DNA of 43,947 nt from Thermoflexia bacterium (lineage in GTDB: Bacteria; Chloroflexota; Anaerolineae; B4-G1; SLSP01), in NCBI GenBank assembly GCA_011192175.1, contig DUEJ01000014.1:1-43947 (forward strand), given 5' to 3'. This document shows, piece by piece, positions 34,928-43,700 of this stretch; within the stretch, counting starts at the first letter, position 1; every line of letters begins with the position of its first letter. Below the pieces are notes generated by a model. The model was not told the origin of the DNA, searched no databases, and was given only the letters and a program-made list of their open reading frames with translations. Both the position numbers and the translations under genes were made by a program.

Positions 34928-35048
34928 TATCTAGGACTTTCGCTAACGACACTTTTTAACCGTTAATTCACGCGAATGAACGCCAAAAACTACTAAAATT
35001 GGCGTCCATTCGCGGTTTAGCTGCCTAGTGAGCGAAACTTCCTAATAT
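34927..35048. repeat. Large imperfect palindrome (possible MITE)
   Basis: The core CGCGAATGAACGCCAA (34971-34986) pairs with TTGGCGTCCATTCGCG (34999-35014) with one mismatch. The pairing continues outward: TAGGACTTTCGCT (34932-34944) against AGCGAAACTTCCTA (35031-35044), with ATAT at both outer ends. The whole 122 bp could fold into one long stem. It has no T run and no gene. This form suggests a palindromic miniature transposable element rather than a terminator. Confidence 0.6.
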
Positions 35049-35071
35049 CAACTAAGGTGGTAACTGTTTTG

Positions 35072-35093
35072 CGGGCCGTGAGGCCCGTTTTTT
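35072..35093 (+). terminator. Intrinsic terminator before the HD hydrolase gene
   Basis: CGGGCC (35072-35077), loop GTGA, GGCCCG (35082-35087), TTTTTT. It lies 145 bases after the second peptidase gene and probably ends that operon. Confidence 0.8.
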
Positions 35094-35128
35094 GTTGCGG
35101 GAGCGTAATTGCTAAATAGGAGAGCGGC

Positions 35129-35764
35129 ATGATGGAGATAACCATAGAGCTGGCGCGGGGTTTGTATCAGGCGGCGGATAGCGTGCATGATTTCGATCAC
35201 ATTCTGCGTGTGTGGCGATTGGCTGAACGTATCGCGCGCGCTGAAGGGGCGGATTTGGCAGTGGTGCGTCCGGCGGCCTTGTTGCACGATTGGGGTCGCG
35301 CGGTAGCTCAGGCCGCAGGAGAAGATCACGCAGCGTGGGCGGCTGCCCGCGCGCGTGAATTGCTCGCGGGAGAACCACGCGTATGGGTGACGGCGGTAAC
35401 GCACGCGATCGCCGCGCATCGCTTTCGTACCCTTCCGGCCCCGGAGACCTTAGAGGCGCAGGTGCTCTTCGATGCGGATAAGCTGGATGCTATCGGAGCT
35501 ATCGGAGTGGCGCGGGCTTTCGCCTATGGAGGCGCGCACAGACAACGGTTGTGGGCGCCTTTAGCCGAGATTAACGCGGAACGTTGGGCCGAAGAGGGGG
35601 ATGATCCAGTGACGCATACGCCGGTCCATGAATTTGTCGTGAAGCTCTCGCGTCTCAAGGAGCGACTTTACACTCTGACTGGCCGGGCTATCGCGGAGGA
35701 GCGAGATCGTTACATGGTGGCTTTTTATCAGCGGCTAGATGACGAGGTGCGTGGGAAACAGTAA
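35129..35764 (+). CDS. HD-domain phosphohydrolase
   Basis: A 211-residue metal-dependent hydrolase of the HD superfamily. Metal ligands are visible as HDFDHILRVW (about 19-28), the HD pair in LLHDWGR (about 52-58), HAIAAHRF (about 90-97) and DADKLDA (about 112-118). Relatives act on nucleotides or other phosphate esters; the substrate here is unknown. ATG 35129 or 35132 could be the start, after AGGAGAG. It runs convergent to lysS with an 11-base gap. Confidence 0.85.
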   Translation: MMEITIELARGLYQAADSVHDFDHILRVWRLAERIARAEGADLAVVRPAALLHDWGRAVAQAAGEDHAAWAAARARELLAGEPRVWVTAVTHAIAAHRFRTLPAPETLEAQVLFDADKLDAIGAIGVARAFAYGGAHRQRLWAPLAEINAERWAEEGDDPVTHTPVHEFVVKLSRLKERLYTLTGRAIAEERDRYMVAFYQRLDDEVRGKQ

Positions 35765-35775
35765 GCGGGCTCCCC

Positions 35776-37284
35776 TTATTCCCGCGCTCGCAGATGCGGG
35801 TAGAGCAGTACCTCACGGATGGAACTGCAATCGGTGAAGAGCATTGCCAGCCGATCCACGCCTAGTCCGAACCCGCCGTTGGGCGGCATCCCGTATTTCA
35901 TTGCGCGGAGGTAATCTGTATCTAGCGGGTGGGCCTCTTCATCTCCTGCCTCGCTGGCGTGGCTTTGTTGCAAGAAGCGTCTCTCCTGTTCAAAGGGATC
36001 GTTGAGCTCGGTGAAAGCGTTCCCTATCTCCATGCCCCCGATGAAGAGCTCGAAACGCTCCACGTGGGTGGGATCGGTGGGTTTTTGCTTAGCTAACGGT
36101 GAGATTTCCACCGGGTAGTCATGGACAAAAGTGGGTTGGAGCAGCTCCGGTTCTACCGCCGAGAGCAGATTGTCCACCAGATGGCCCCAAGTGGCGTTCG
36201 TGGCGGCCTCATAGCCGCGCGCGCGCATCGCGGCCCGCAGTTCGTCCGCTTCATGGTAGGACATGTAGTCAATCCTGGTCCGCTGGTGGATGAGCTCACG
36301 GAGCGAGACTCGTCGCCAAGGGGGGCGGAGATCAATGTCGTTACCCTGGTAGGTGAGCTGCGTAGCCCCCAAGACTGCCTGTGCCGCGTGGGATAGCAAT
36401 TGCTCTACCGTAGTCATCATGCCGGCGAGATCGGTATAAGCGCAATAGAGCTCCAGTTGGGTGAATTCGGGGTTGTGTTTGTAGGAGACGCCTTCATTGC
36501 GGAAATCGCGGCCAATTTCATAGACCCGCTCGTACATTCCCACCAGCAGGCGCTTGAGATAGAGCTCGAAGGAGATACGGAGGTAAAGATCCTGCTTGAG
36601 CTGGTTATGATAGGTAGTGAAGGGGCGGGCGGCGGCGCCTCCATAGACTGGTTGGAGAATGGGAGTTTCGACTTCCAGGTAATCCTCCTTATCTAACCAG
36701 CTGCGCAACGCGCTGATCATGCGCGAGCGGGTGCGGAAAATCTCCCGGACTGCGGGGTTGGTTGCCAGATCAGCGTATCGCTGCCGGTAGCGTTCGTCCA
36801 CATCGGAGAAAGCGCCATGCCGGGTAATGCGTCCTTCCTCATCCGCATATTCTTTGGGGAGGGGGAGGGGGGTGATCGCTTTGCTGAGCATCCGCAGACC
36901 GTGTACTTCCACGCTGATCTCGCCAGTGCGAGTGCGCAGTAGCGGGCCGCTCGCTGCTACGAAATCACCCAGGTCAAAGGTCTTCTTGAAGAGCGCGAAA
37001 CTCTCTTTAGCCATTTTGTTCTGACGCAAAAAGAGTTGGATTCTTCCCGCTCCATCTTCGATGTGGGCAAAGGCGATTTTTCCCATCACGCGGATGCTGA
37101 CTAGACGCCCGACGACGGTGACTGTCGGGGCGGGCAGCTGTTCCTCTTCACGCTCTGCGTAGCTGCGGATAGCTGCGGCGGTAGTATGGGTACGTTCTAT
37201 GCGATGGGGGTAACCAGGCATCCCGGCGGCTTGCAGCTCCTGCAATTTTTCCCAGCGGTGTTGCTCCAGGTCGCTTAATTTCAT
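35776..37284 (-). CDS. lysS: Lysine--tRNA ligase, class II
   Basis: 502 residues from the ATG at 37284, preceded on the minus strand by GGGAAGAG; an upstream in-frame ATG at 37314 is less likely. An N-terminal OB-fold anticodon-binding domain (about 50-150) precedes the class II catalytic core, with motif 2 FRNEGVSYKHNPEFTQLELY and motif 3 GLGVDRLAMLFTD near the end. It charges tRNA-Lys. Length fits the family (E. coli about 505). greA lies upstream in the same direction, a pairing seen in many bacteria. Confidence 0.96.
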   Translation of the reverse strand: MKLSDLEQHRWEKLQELQAAGMPGYPHRIERTHTTAAAIRSYAEREEEQLPAPTVTVVGRLVSIRVMGKIAFAHIEDGAGRIQLFLRQNKMAKESFALFKKTFDLGDFVAASGPLLRTRTGEISVEVHGLRMLSKAITPLPLPKEYADEEGRITRHGAFSDVDERYRQRYADLATNPAVREIFRTRSRMISALRSWLDKEDYLEVETPILQPVYGGAAARPFTTYHNQLKQDLYLRISFELYLKRLLVGMYERVYEIGRDFRNEGVSYKHNPEFTQLELYCAYTDLAGMMTTVEQLLSHAAQAVLGATQLTYQGNDIDLRPPWRRVSLRELIHQRTRIDYMSYHEADELRAAMRARGYEAATNATWGHLVDNLLSAVEPELLQPTFVHDYPVEISPLAKQKPTDPTHVERFELFIGGMEIGNAFTELNDPFEQERRFLQQSHASEAGDEEAHPLDTDYLRAMKYGMPPNGGFGLGVDRLAMLFTDCSSIREVLLYPHLRARE

Positions 37285-37310
37285 TTTCTCTTCCCTTTTG
37301 TTGATAAGAG

Positions 37311-37339
37311 ACATCCGATCTCTTTAAGAAATCGGATGT
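37311..37339. repeat. Hairpin between greA and lysS
   Basis: ACATCCGAT (37311-37319) pairs perfectly with ATCGGATGT (37331-37339), loop of 11. No T run follows on either strand. It lies just before lysS in the transcript and may affect its translation or stabilise the message. Confidence 0.5.
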
Positions 37340-37359
37340 TGGAGTTAGCAATTGTAGAA

Positions 37360-37830
37360 CTACGCAATGCTGAGGATATTAAAGACCAGGTCGCCATCAG
37401 GGGCGGCCACTATGGCTTTATCGCCAATCCGTTTGTTCAATAAAGCCTTTCCTAAAGGTGATTCATTGGAAATTTTCCCTTGCTTGGGATCAGCCTCGGC
37501 GGAACCGACTAGGTGGTAAATTTCAGGGATGGTAGTGCCATCCTCTTCTATCGTAACGCGGCAGCCAACGGTGACTATATCCTTGGGGGCGGTGTTTTTA
37601 ATGAGAACGGCATGGTGTAATTGGTGTTCAATGGTTTGGATTTGGCCCTCGACGAATGATTGTTCACGGCGGGCATCCTCCAGTTCCGCGTTCTCAATGA
37701 GATCACCTTCTTCTAGCGCTTCGTGCAAGCGGGCGGCCACCTCTTTGCGCCGCACTTGTTTTAGCTGCTGGAGTTTGGTTTCTAGCGTTGCGTATCCTTC
37801 TTCTGTGATGTAGACTGGGCGTTGGTTCAT
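37360..37830 (-). CDS. greA: Transcription elongation factor GreA
   Basis: 156 residues, normal length. The N-terminal coiled coil contains the acidic tip EEGDLIENAELEDARREQ, whose Asp and Glu help RNA polymerase cleave backtracked RNA, and the C-terminal domain includes ISNESPLGKALLNKRIGD. The start ATG follows AAGGAAA by 13 bases on the minus strand. Confidence 0.94.
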   Translation of the reverse strand: MNQRPVYITEEGYATLETKLQQLKQVRRKEVAARLHEALEEGDLIENAELEDARREQSFVEGQIQTIEHQLHHAVLIKNTAPKDIVTVGCRVTIEEDGTTIPEIYHLVGSAEADPKQGKISNESPLGKALLNKRIGDKAIVAAPDGDLVFNILSIA

Positions 37831-37914
37831 AAAATTTAATTTTTCCTTGTTAGATGTTGCTGTGAAATATATCTCGATGACTTAGCAGCTTGGTCAGAGT
37901 GGCTGTCATGGTGA

Positions 37915-37949
37915 AATACAAAAAACCCGAGAGTGCCACGATGGCGCTC
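37915..37949 (-). terminator. Terminator downstream of the GAF histidine kinase
   Basis: On the minus strand GAGCGCCA (37949-37942), loop TCG, TGGCACTC (37938-37931), then TCGGGTTTTTT. It lies about 180 bases after the kinase stop and before greA, so it separates the two-component operon from greA-lysS. Confidence 0.6.
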
Positions 37950-38053
37950 ACAGGTAAAGGGATGATACCATAGGTTGGGGGTTTGTAAAGTACGCTGAAG
38001 CGAATTTTATATCTTGATGCTTGCGCGCCACGCTTCTGGGGAAGGGCTGCGGC

Positions 38054-38075
38054 GCGGTTAGGAGACCGCTTTTTT
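38054..38075 (+). terminator. Orphan terminator-like hairpin, plus strand
   Basis: GCGGT (38054-38058), loop TAGGAG, ACCGC (38065-38069), TTTTTT. No plus-strand gene ends nearby: both neighbours are on the minus strand. It could end an antisense or small RNA, or be chance. Confidence 0.35.
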
Positions 38076-38129
38076 ACTGCGCTAGAATGAGGAATCTGTG
38101 GAGAGAATGAGACTTGGCTCCCCGAGCCT

Positions 38130-39341
38130 TTACGGTTGCTCCGGAACGCTGTTTGTCCGAGAGGGAAGGGCGAAAGCAAAGGTGCTGCCCTGCCCCAGTG
38201 CGCTTGTGGCCCAAATGCGGCCGTGATGCGCGGCGATGATTTGACGGGAGATATGGAGTCCCAGCCCGGAGCCGGTAGCGTGTTTTTCACTGCCGGGCAG
38301 CCGTGAGAATTTCTGGAAGAGCAGGGCGAGATGCTCTGCGGAGATGCCGGCTCCATGATCGGTGACGCTCACTATCACTTCGCCATCTTTCTCTTGGCAG
38401 ACCAGGTCAATAGTGGTATGAGGGTTTGCGTATTTGACAGCATTGGAGAGGAAGTTGAGCAACACTTGTTCAATGCGTTGGGCATCCCCAGTCACGCGCG
38501 GTAACTCGTGTGGACAGAGCTGGTTGATTTGCATGTCGCGTTGGGCGGCTCTGGGTCGGAGTACGTTGGCTGCGTGGGTGATGATGGCGGGGAAGGAGAG
38601 GATTTTCTCTTCCATCGTCACGCGCCCGGATTCTAGCTGTGCCAGATCCAGGAATTGATTGATCAGTGTTCCTACCCGTTCTGCTTCTTGTTGGATGATC
38701 TGAATAAATTGCTGACCTAGTTCGCGGTTAAGCTGGGGGCGTTCTAATAAATCTGCATAAGCGAGGATGGAGGTCAACGGTGTGCGTATCTCGTGGACAA
38801 TTTCAGCGATCCAGTCGTTTTGTTGGAAGAGCCGGGCGTTCTGTACCGCTACCGCGGCGATGCTGGCTAACGTCTCCAAAGTCTCCACGTCCGAGGGTGT
38901 AAAATGGTGAGTTTGTTGGTGGGTGAGCACTTCCAATACCCCGATAATTTGGGAGCCAAAAGAGAGCGGCACGGCAATGATGGAACGGACGGTGCTATGG
39001 GGTTGTAGATCGTACATACGCGGATCGGATTCCGCATCGTTCACGATGGCAGTTTGCTTTTGCTGTACTACCCAGCCAGCCAGGCTCTTGTTGATGGGCA
39101 CCGCGGCGCTCTTGAGCACCGAGATTTTCGGTCCACAGAAAGCCGCGAAGCGCAAAGTGTTCTCGCTTTCCACCAACAGGATCGAGGCGGCGCCAGCCGC
39201 CGTCATGTCGCGCGCAGATTCGACGATGCGCAGTAATAGCGGGCGCATTTCTAGGGTGGAGTTGAGCTGCCGGCTGATAGCGAGTATTTGTTCCAGGGTG
39301 TTGATTCGTTGTCGGAGCACAGATACTTCCGATGAATTCAT
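38130..39341 (-). CDS. GAF-domain sensor histidine kinase
   Basis: 403 residues, no clear membrane segment, so probably cytoplasmic. A short N-terminal coiled coil (RQRINTLEQILAISRQL) leads to a GAF domain (about 25-170). The dimerisation domain carries the phospho-accepting His in IVHEIRTPLTS (about residue 184), and the ATPase domain has LLNFLSNAVKYA, VTDHGAGIS and GSGLGLHIS. It follows the receiver-ParA gene by 87 bases on the same strand and probably pairs with it. The GAF ligand is unknown. Confidence 0.9.
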   Translation of the reverse strand: MNSSEVSVLRQRINTLEQILAISRQLNSTLEMRPLLLRIVESARDMTAAGAASILLVESENTLRFAAFCGPKISVLKSAAVPINKSLAGWVVQQKQTAIVNDAESDPRMYDLQPHSTVRSIIAVPLSFGSQIIGVLEVLTHQQTHHFTPSDVETLETLASIAAVAVQNARLFQQNDWIAEIVHEIRTPLTSILAYADLLERPQLNRELGQQFIQIIQQEAERVGTLINQFLDLAQLESGRVTMEEKILSFPAIITHAANVLRPRAAQRDMQINQLCPHELPRVTGDAQRIEQVLLNFLSNAVKYANPHTTIDLVCQEKDGEVIVSVTDHGAGISAEHLALLFQKFSRLPGSEKHATGSGLGLHISRQIIAAHHGRIWATSALGQGSTFAFALPSRTNSVPEQP

Positions 39342-39428
39342 AAATTTTCCTTGTTAAGTTCCCTTGTGAAAGATAAAAAATTTTACCACAGAGAGAGATA
39401 GAGAGCGAGGAGTTAAGCCTGTAGCAGG

Positions 39429-40568
39429 TTAAAATTGTTCTAGCATATCATCCACCAGCATCTTCACCTGGCGTGAGAGCAAGCTCAGGGGGTGCCCGGT
39501 AACCATGGGGCGTCGTGTAGTCCAACTTTCTTGCGCTAGATCCGGCACTGGGGGGATACTTCCCAGGATGTCTTGATGAAGTTGCTCTTTTATTAGCTCG
39601 CGGGTGATCGCGGAGGCCGTATGGGCCCGGTAGATGAGGGCCAGCTTGATTTTATACTCTCCGATATTCAGCTTTTGGAGCTGGTGGCGCATTTTTTGGG
39701 CCAGCTTAAGCGTGATGTTATCTGGCGCCAGGGAGAGTAGAATGTAGTCAGCTTGCCGGAGGAGTTCACTGACGGGTGGAGTAACGGATGGGGGGAGATC
39801 AAATAGTAAATAATCGTAGTTGGCGGTGAGATGCGCGTACAAGGAAGTCGCCAATTTTTTGGTTAGGAGGGGAGCCGTTCCCGCCGGGTTGGTGGTGGCC
39901 GGGAGGAGATGTAACCCCGTGGAATAACGGAGCATTTGACCTTCTAGGGCCTCGCGGGTTAGCTGGATAGGTTTGTGGGCGAGGAGCTCTTGCAAACCCT
40001 TGTCCGTGGAATTTCCTACTTGCAGGGCCAGCGACCCGCTGCCATCCTTAAACTCCACTAAGATAACTTTCTTGTCCGGGGCTTGACGGCTAAGACTGAT
40101 AGCTGTGTTGAGCGCCAAGGTACTGTTCCCGGTGCCTCCCTTGACCGGCAGGAAGGCGATGGTTTTGCCACGGGGGATGGCAACTTTTTGCTGCCGGGCG
40201 GTACGTTGCAACAGGGCTTCCACGCGCGTTATTAGCTCGGTAGGATGGATCGGCTTGGTAAGATAGCCATCTCCGCCGGATTGGAAGCCCTCAATCTTGT
40301 CCGAGAGCGTACTCTTAGCTGTGAAGAAGAGGATCGGCGTGTTGGTGGTGTGCGGGTTATTGCGTAGCTTTTTGGCTACTTCGTACCCATCCATTCCGGG
40401 CATCATGATGTCTAGGATGATAAGGTCCGGTTGCGTTTCTACGGCACTGGTCAATCCTTGCATTCCTGAAGATGCGGCCTGGATGTTGTACCCTTTGCGC
40501 TCCAACATCGAGCCGACCAAGCGTAAGGCTTCTATATCGTCATCTACGATCAGGATAGTGTATGGCAT
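39429..40568 (-). CDS. Response-regulator receiver fused to a ParA/CpaE-like ATPase
   Basis: 379 residues. A receiver domain fills about 1-120, with the acidic pocket VDDD, the phosphorylatable Asp in LILDIMMPGMDG (about residue 53), and the Lys in YLTKPIHP. Residues about 135-379 form a MinD/ParA-type ATPase with a deviant Walker A KGGTGNST and the DLPPS segment that replaces the DxPP motif. This layout is that of CpaE/TadZ proteins, which place type IV Flp pili at the pole; no pilus genes are in this window. AAGGAG precedes the ATG. Probably the partner of the kinase downstream. Confidence 0.88.
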   Translation of the reverse strand: MPYTILIVDDDIEALRLVGSMLERKGYNIQAASSGMQGLTSAVETQPDLIILDIMMPGMDGYEVAKKLRNNPHTTNTPILFFTAKSTLSDKIEGFQSGGDGYLTKPIHPTELITRVEALLQRTARQQKVAIPRGKTIAFLPVKGGTGNSTLALNTAISLSRQAPDKKVILVEFKDGSGSLALQVGNSTDKGLQELLAHKPIQLTREALEGQMLRYSTGLHLLPATTNPAGTAPLLTKKLATSLYAHLTANYDYLLFDLPPSVTPPVSELLRQADYILLSLAPDNITLKLAQKMRHQLQKLNIGEYKIKLALIYRAHTASAITRELIKEQLHQDILGSIPPVPDLAQESWTTRRPMVTGHPLSLLSRQVKMLVDDMLEQF

Positions 40569-40758
40569 GGTTTAATAGCTCCTTCATTAATTACTAGGGG
40601 ATGGCCCAGTTTGACCAGATTATACGCTTAAGAGGCCAAAATTTCAAGCGGACAAGTTGCCAATCTTAGCGTTCCGATGTATTATGGATGAGTGTTTAAT
40701 AATTGCTTCTGGGTTTCGCTCTCCCCAGTATTTTGATATCCCCGCGTAGGTGTGTATT
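40569..40758. other. Divergent intergenic region
   Basis: This 190-base stretch separates the minus-strand receiver-ParA gene from the plus-strand kinase and must hold promoters for both. It is AT-rich around 40670-40710, but I see no promoter good enough to call. Confidence 0.4.
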
Positions 40759-43700
40759 ATGGGTGTTAGGTTTGAAATTTGGCGGCAGCCAGGCCAATTC
40801 TCTTTGATGTATCCAGGGTCTTGGGGCGGGTTTATGCTCCTGGGTGTATACTTGGTTCTTTGGGCCTGGTTCTTATTTACGCGACGCCAAGATTTTAGGC
40901 GGATGGGACGCCAGGATGGGTTTGTTTTTGGGGTGTTCCTTTTGCTCCTGCTGCCCGCCAATGCTGGTTTGATCCTTTCCCGCCCCGCGACGGGCGCCCT
41001 GTTTATTGCTCCAGTCACGGTGCTCCGCTCCCCGCCGGCGCTTTCTCTCTTGACGTTGCTGGTGGTGAGTGTATTCAGCCTCTGGTTGGGACCAGGCCCA
41101 GGAGCAATCGCCGGTCTCTGGGGGGGAGTGACCAGTGCCTGGATTTCCCCGCAAATTTTGACCGATACTTTTGCTCTGGCTGCCTGGGGGGCGTTGTTAG
41201 GAAGTCTCTGGTATCAACCATACAGAGGGCGGTTCTTCGATTTCTTACGGCTGACTCTGGTTATCCCGGTGGTGGCCACGGTGGGCCCCTTGTTATTGCT
41301 CAGTTCAAATCGGCTGATCGAATCTATACACTTGGGGATCCTGTTGGCAATTGATTATACAGCTGTTCCCTTTCGTGATGCCGGGTTGCTCTGGTTGTTG
41401 AACGGTTTGGTAATAGGAATTATTTTCACTTTGTTCTTCCGGCTCTTTCCACATCTGCGTCCGGGCCAACGTTCTGATCAGAGCTCTATTTTTAGCCGTT
41501 CGTTGCGGGCGCGCTTAATGATTGCGTTGGTGCCGCTCCTGGTATTGAGTGTTATTTTTTCGGTTATGGCCGTCACGCAACAGGCGATCTCTCTGGCTCG
41601 GCAACAGGCCTTAGGGGAGATGTCGCGGAGTGCAGATAATGCGGCTAGCGGTACCGCTAATTTTTACTACACTGGCGCTAACCTCTTGGAGGAGTTCTCT
41701 GCCAATCCGGCTTTGCGCGAGCCGGATACCCGCGTGGCGATATTGCAAATCGACCGTCGGGTAGTGCCTTTTTTCCAGGAGATGTTGCTGGTGGATGCTA
41801 GCGGCATGGTAGTGGCTGCGGTGCCAGTAGCGGCCTCTGTGCCCCCGTTGACGGCGGAAGAGGAGGCATTGATTGCGCAAGCGTTGGACTTTGGAATATC
41901 GCGTTCCACGCATGTGACCGCTCTCTCCACCGGCGAGCAGCGTCTGACGTTCATTCACCCGCTGTTAGGGGAGGACGGGGAGAGCGCTATTGGCGCCATC
42001 TTGGGACGGGTGGATTTTAGCATCAATCCTAGTACCAAGCGCGTTTTAGAGACCTTGCAGGGCACGCGGGGCGAGGGAGCCGGTTTTATCTTGGATGATC
42101 GCCATATAATTATTGCGCACCCTGATCAGAATGCTTTGTTACGCCCCTGGTACCCTAATGCAAACGTAGTCTTTTATCAGATGGCAACTGGTGAGGCTTA
42201 CGAGGATATCGGGCCGGATGGCAACCGGGTGCTGATTTATCTGCGCGAAATAGTGCGCGGGACTACGGTTGTTATTCGGTTGCCCTTCACGGTGGTTTTG
42301 GAAGCCGCCACTTTTATCTCCAATCCGCTTTTATACGTGCAACTAGGGACCGGTGTGTTGCTCTCTCTGATCGTCCCTCTTTTGGCTGCCCATATCACTC
42401 GTCCTCTGGAGACTCTCTCCGAGGCGATCCATCGGATCGAACAAGGGAATTTGGAAACCCCGGTGCATATTTTGGGGGAGGACGAGGTGGCGCGTTTAGG
42501 CGGATCCTTCGAGTTGATGCGCCGCCGGTTGCGGGACCGGTTGAATGATCTCTCGCTTCTCTTGCAGGTTGCCCAGTCGGTTTCTGCGACTCTGGAGTTG
42601 CGGAAGGGGGTGCCGCTGATTTTGGAAGGGGTGCTGGCGGAGACGCAAGCCATTGTCGCCCGCTTTGTGGTGCTGAAGAGTGATGAGCACTCGCGGCAGA
42701 TATTTTCGGTGGGAGCGGAACATGCAGCGTTTGTGAAGGTCGATACAGCTCTGATTGCGGCCTTGCAGCGCCGGCAGGGGCCGTTGGTGAGCCAATATCT
42801 GCGGCGAGAAAATATCGTGCCTTCTTTGAGCGAGACCTTGCGCAGTTTGGTCGCCTTCCCGGTGCGGATTCATCAGCAGACGGTCGCGGTTATGTGGGTG
42901 GGGGCGAGCGAACCGGCGGCTTTTGATGAGGCGCGTATGAATTTCCTCACTACGCTGGTCAGTCAAGCTGCGGTGTTGGTAGAGAATGCGCGACTCTTCC
43001 AGGCGGCTGAAGGGGGACGTCAACGTTTGTCCGCCATCCTGGCTAGCACTACGGATGCTATCCTGGTTACTGACCAGGAGCAGCGATTACTATTGATCAA
43101 CCCTGCTGCGCAGCGTATTCTAAAACTGAGTGAGCTGGCTTATGGCCGCCCGGTAGCACAGGTGGCGCAGATTCCAGGGCAGCTCAAAGCGGTTTTAGTG
43201 CGTCCTTATGACGAGCAAGCGGTTCCCCCGACTGTGGAGGTGGCATTGCCTGATGGGAGGGTATTTGTGGCCAGTGTGGCTCCCGTCAAGAGTCTTGCGG
43301 AGATGGAAGATGGAAGCCGCGTGGTGGTGATGCGGGACGTAACGCATTTCAAGGAATTGGATGAGATGAAGACCGAGTTTGTCTCCACCGTTTCTCACGA
43401 CTTGCGAGCACCGCTCACTTTTATTCAGGGCTACACGACTATGTTGACAATGGTGGGGGAGTTAAACGATAAGCAGCAAGAATACATGCAGCGAATTCTC
43501 AAGGGCATTGGGCAGATGCGGGATTTGATTGATGATCTGCTTAATTTGCGCCGGATTGAGGCCGGAGTAGGTATTGCCACAGAGCTGTGCCGGTTGGGGC
43601 TGGTGATGTTGGAAGCAGTTGATTCTATGCGGGCGCGGGCTTTGGGGAAGAACGTCACATTGCATTTGGAGCCTTCAGAAGGTGCGTATTCTGTAATGGG

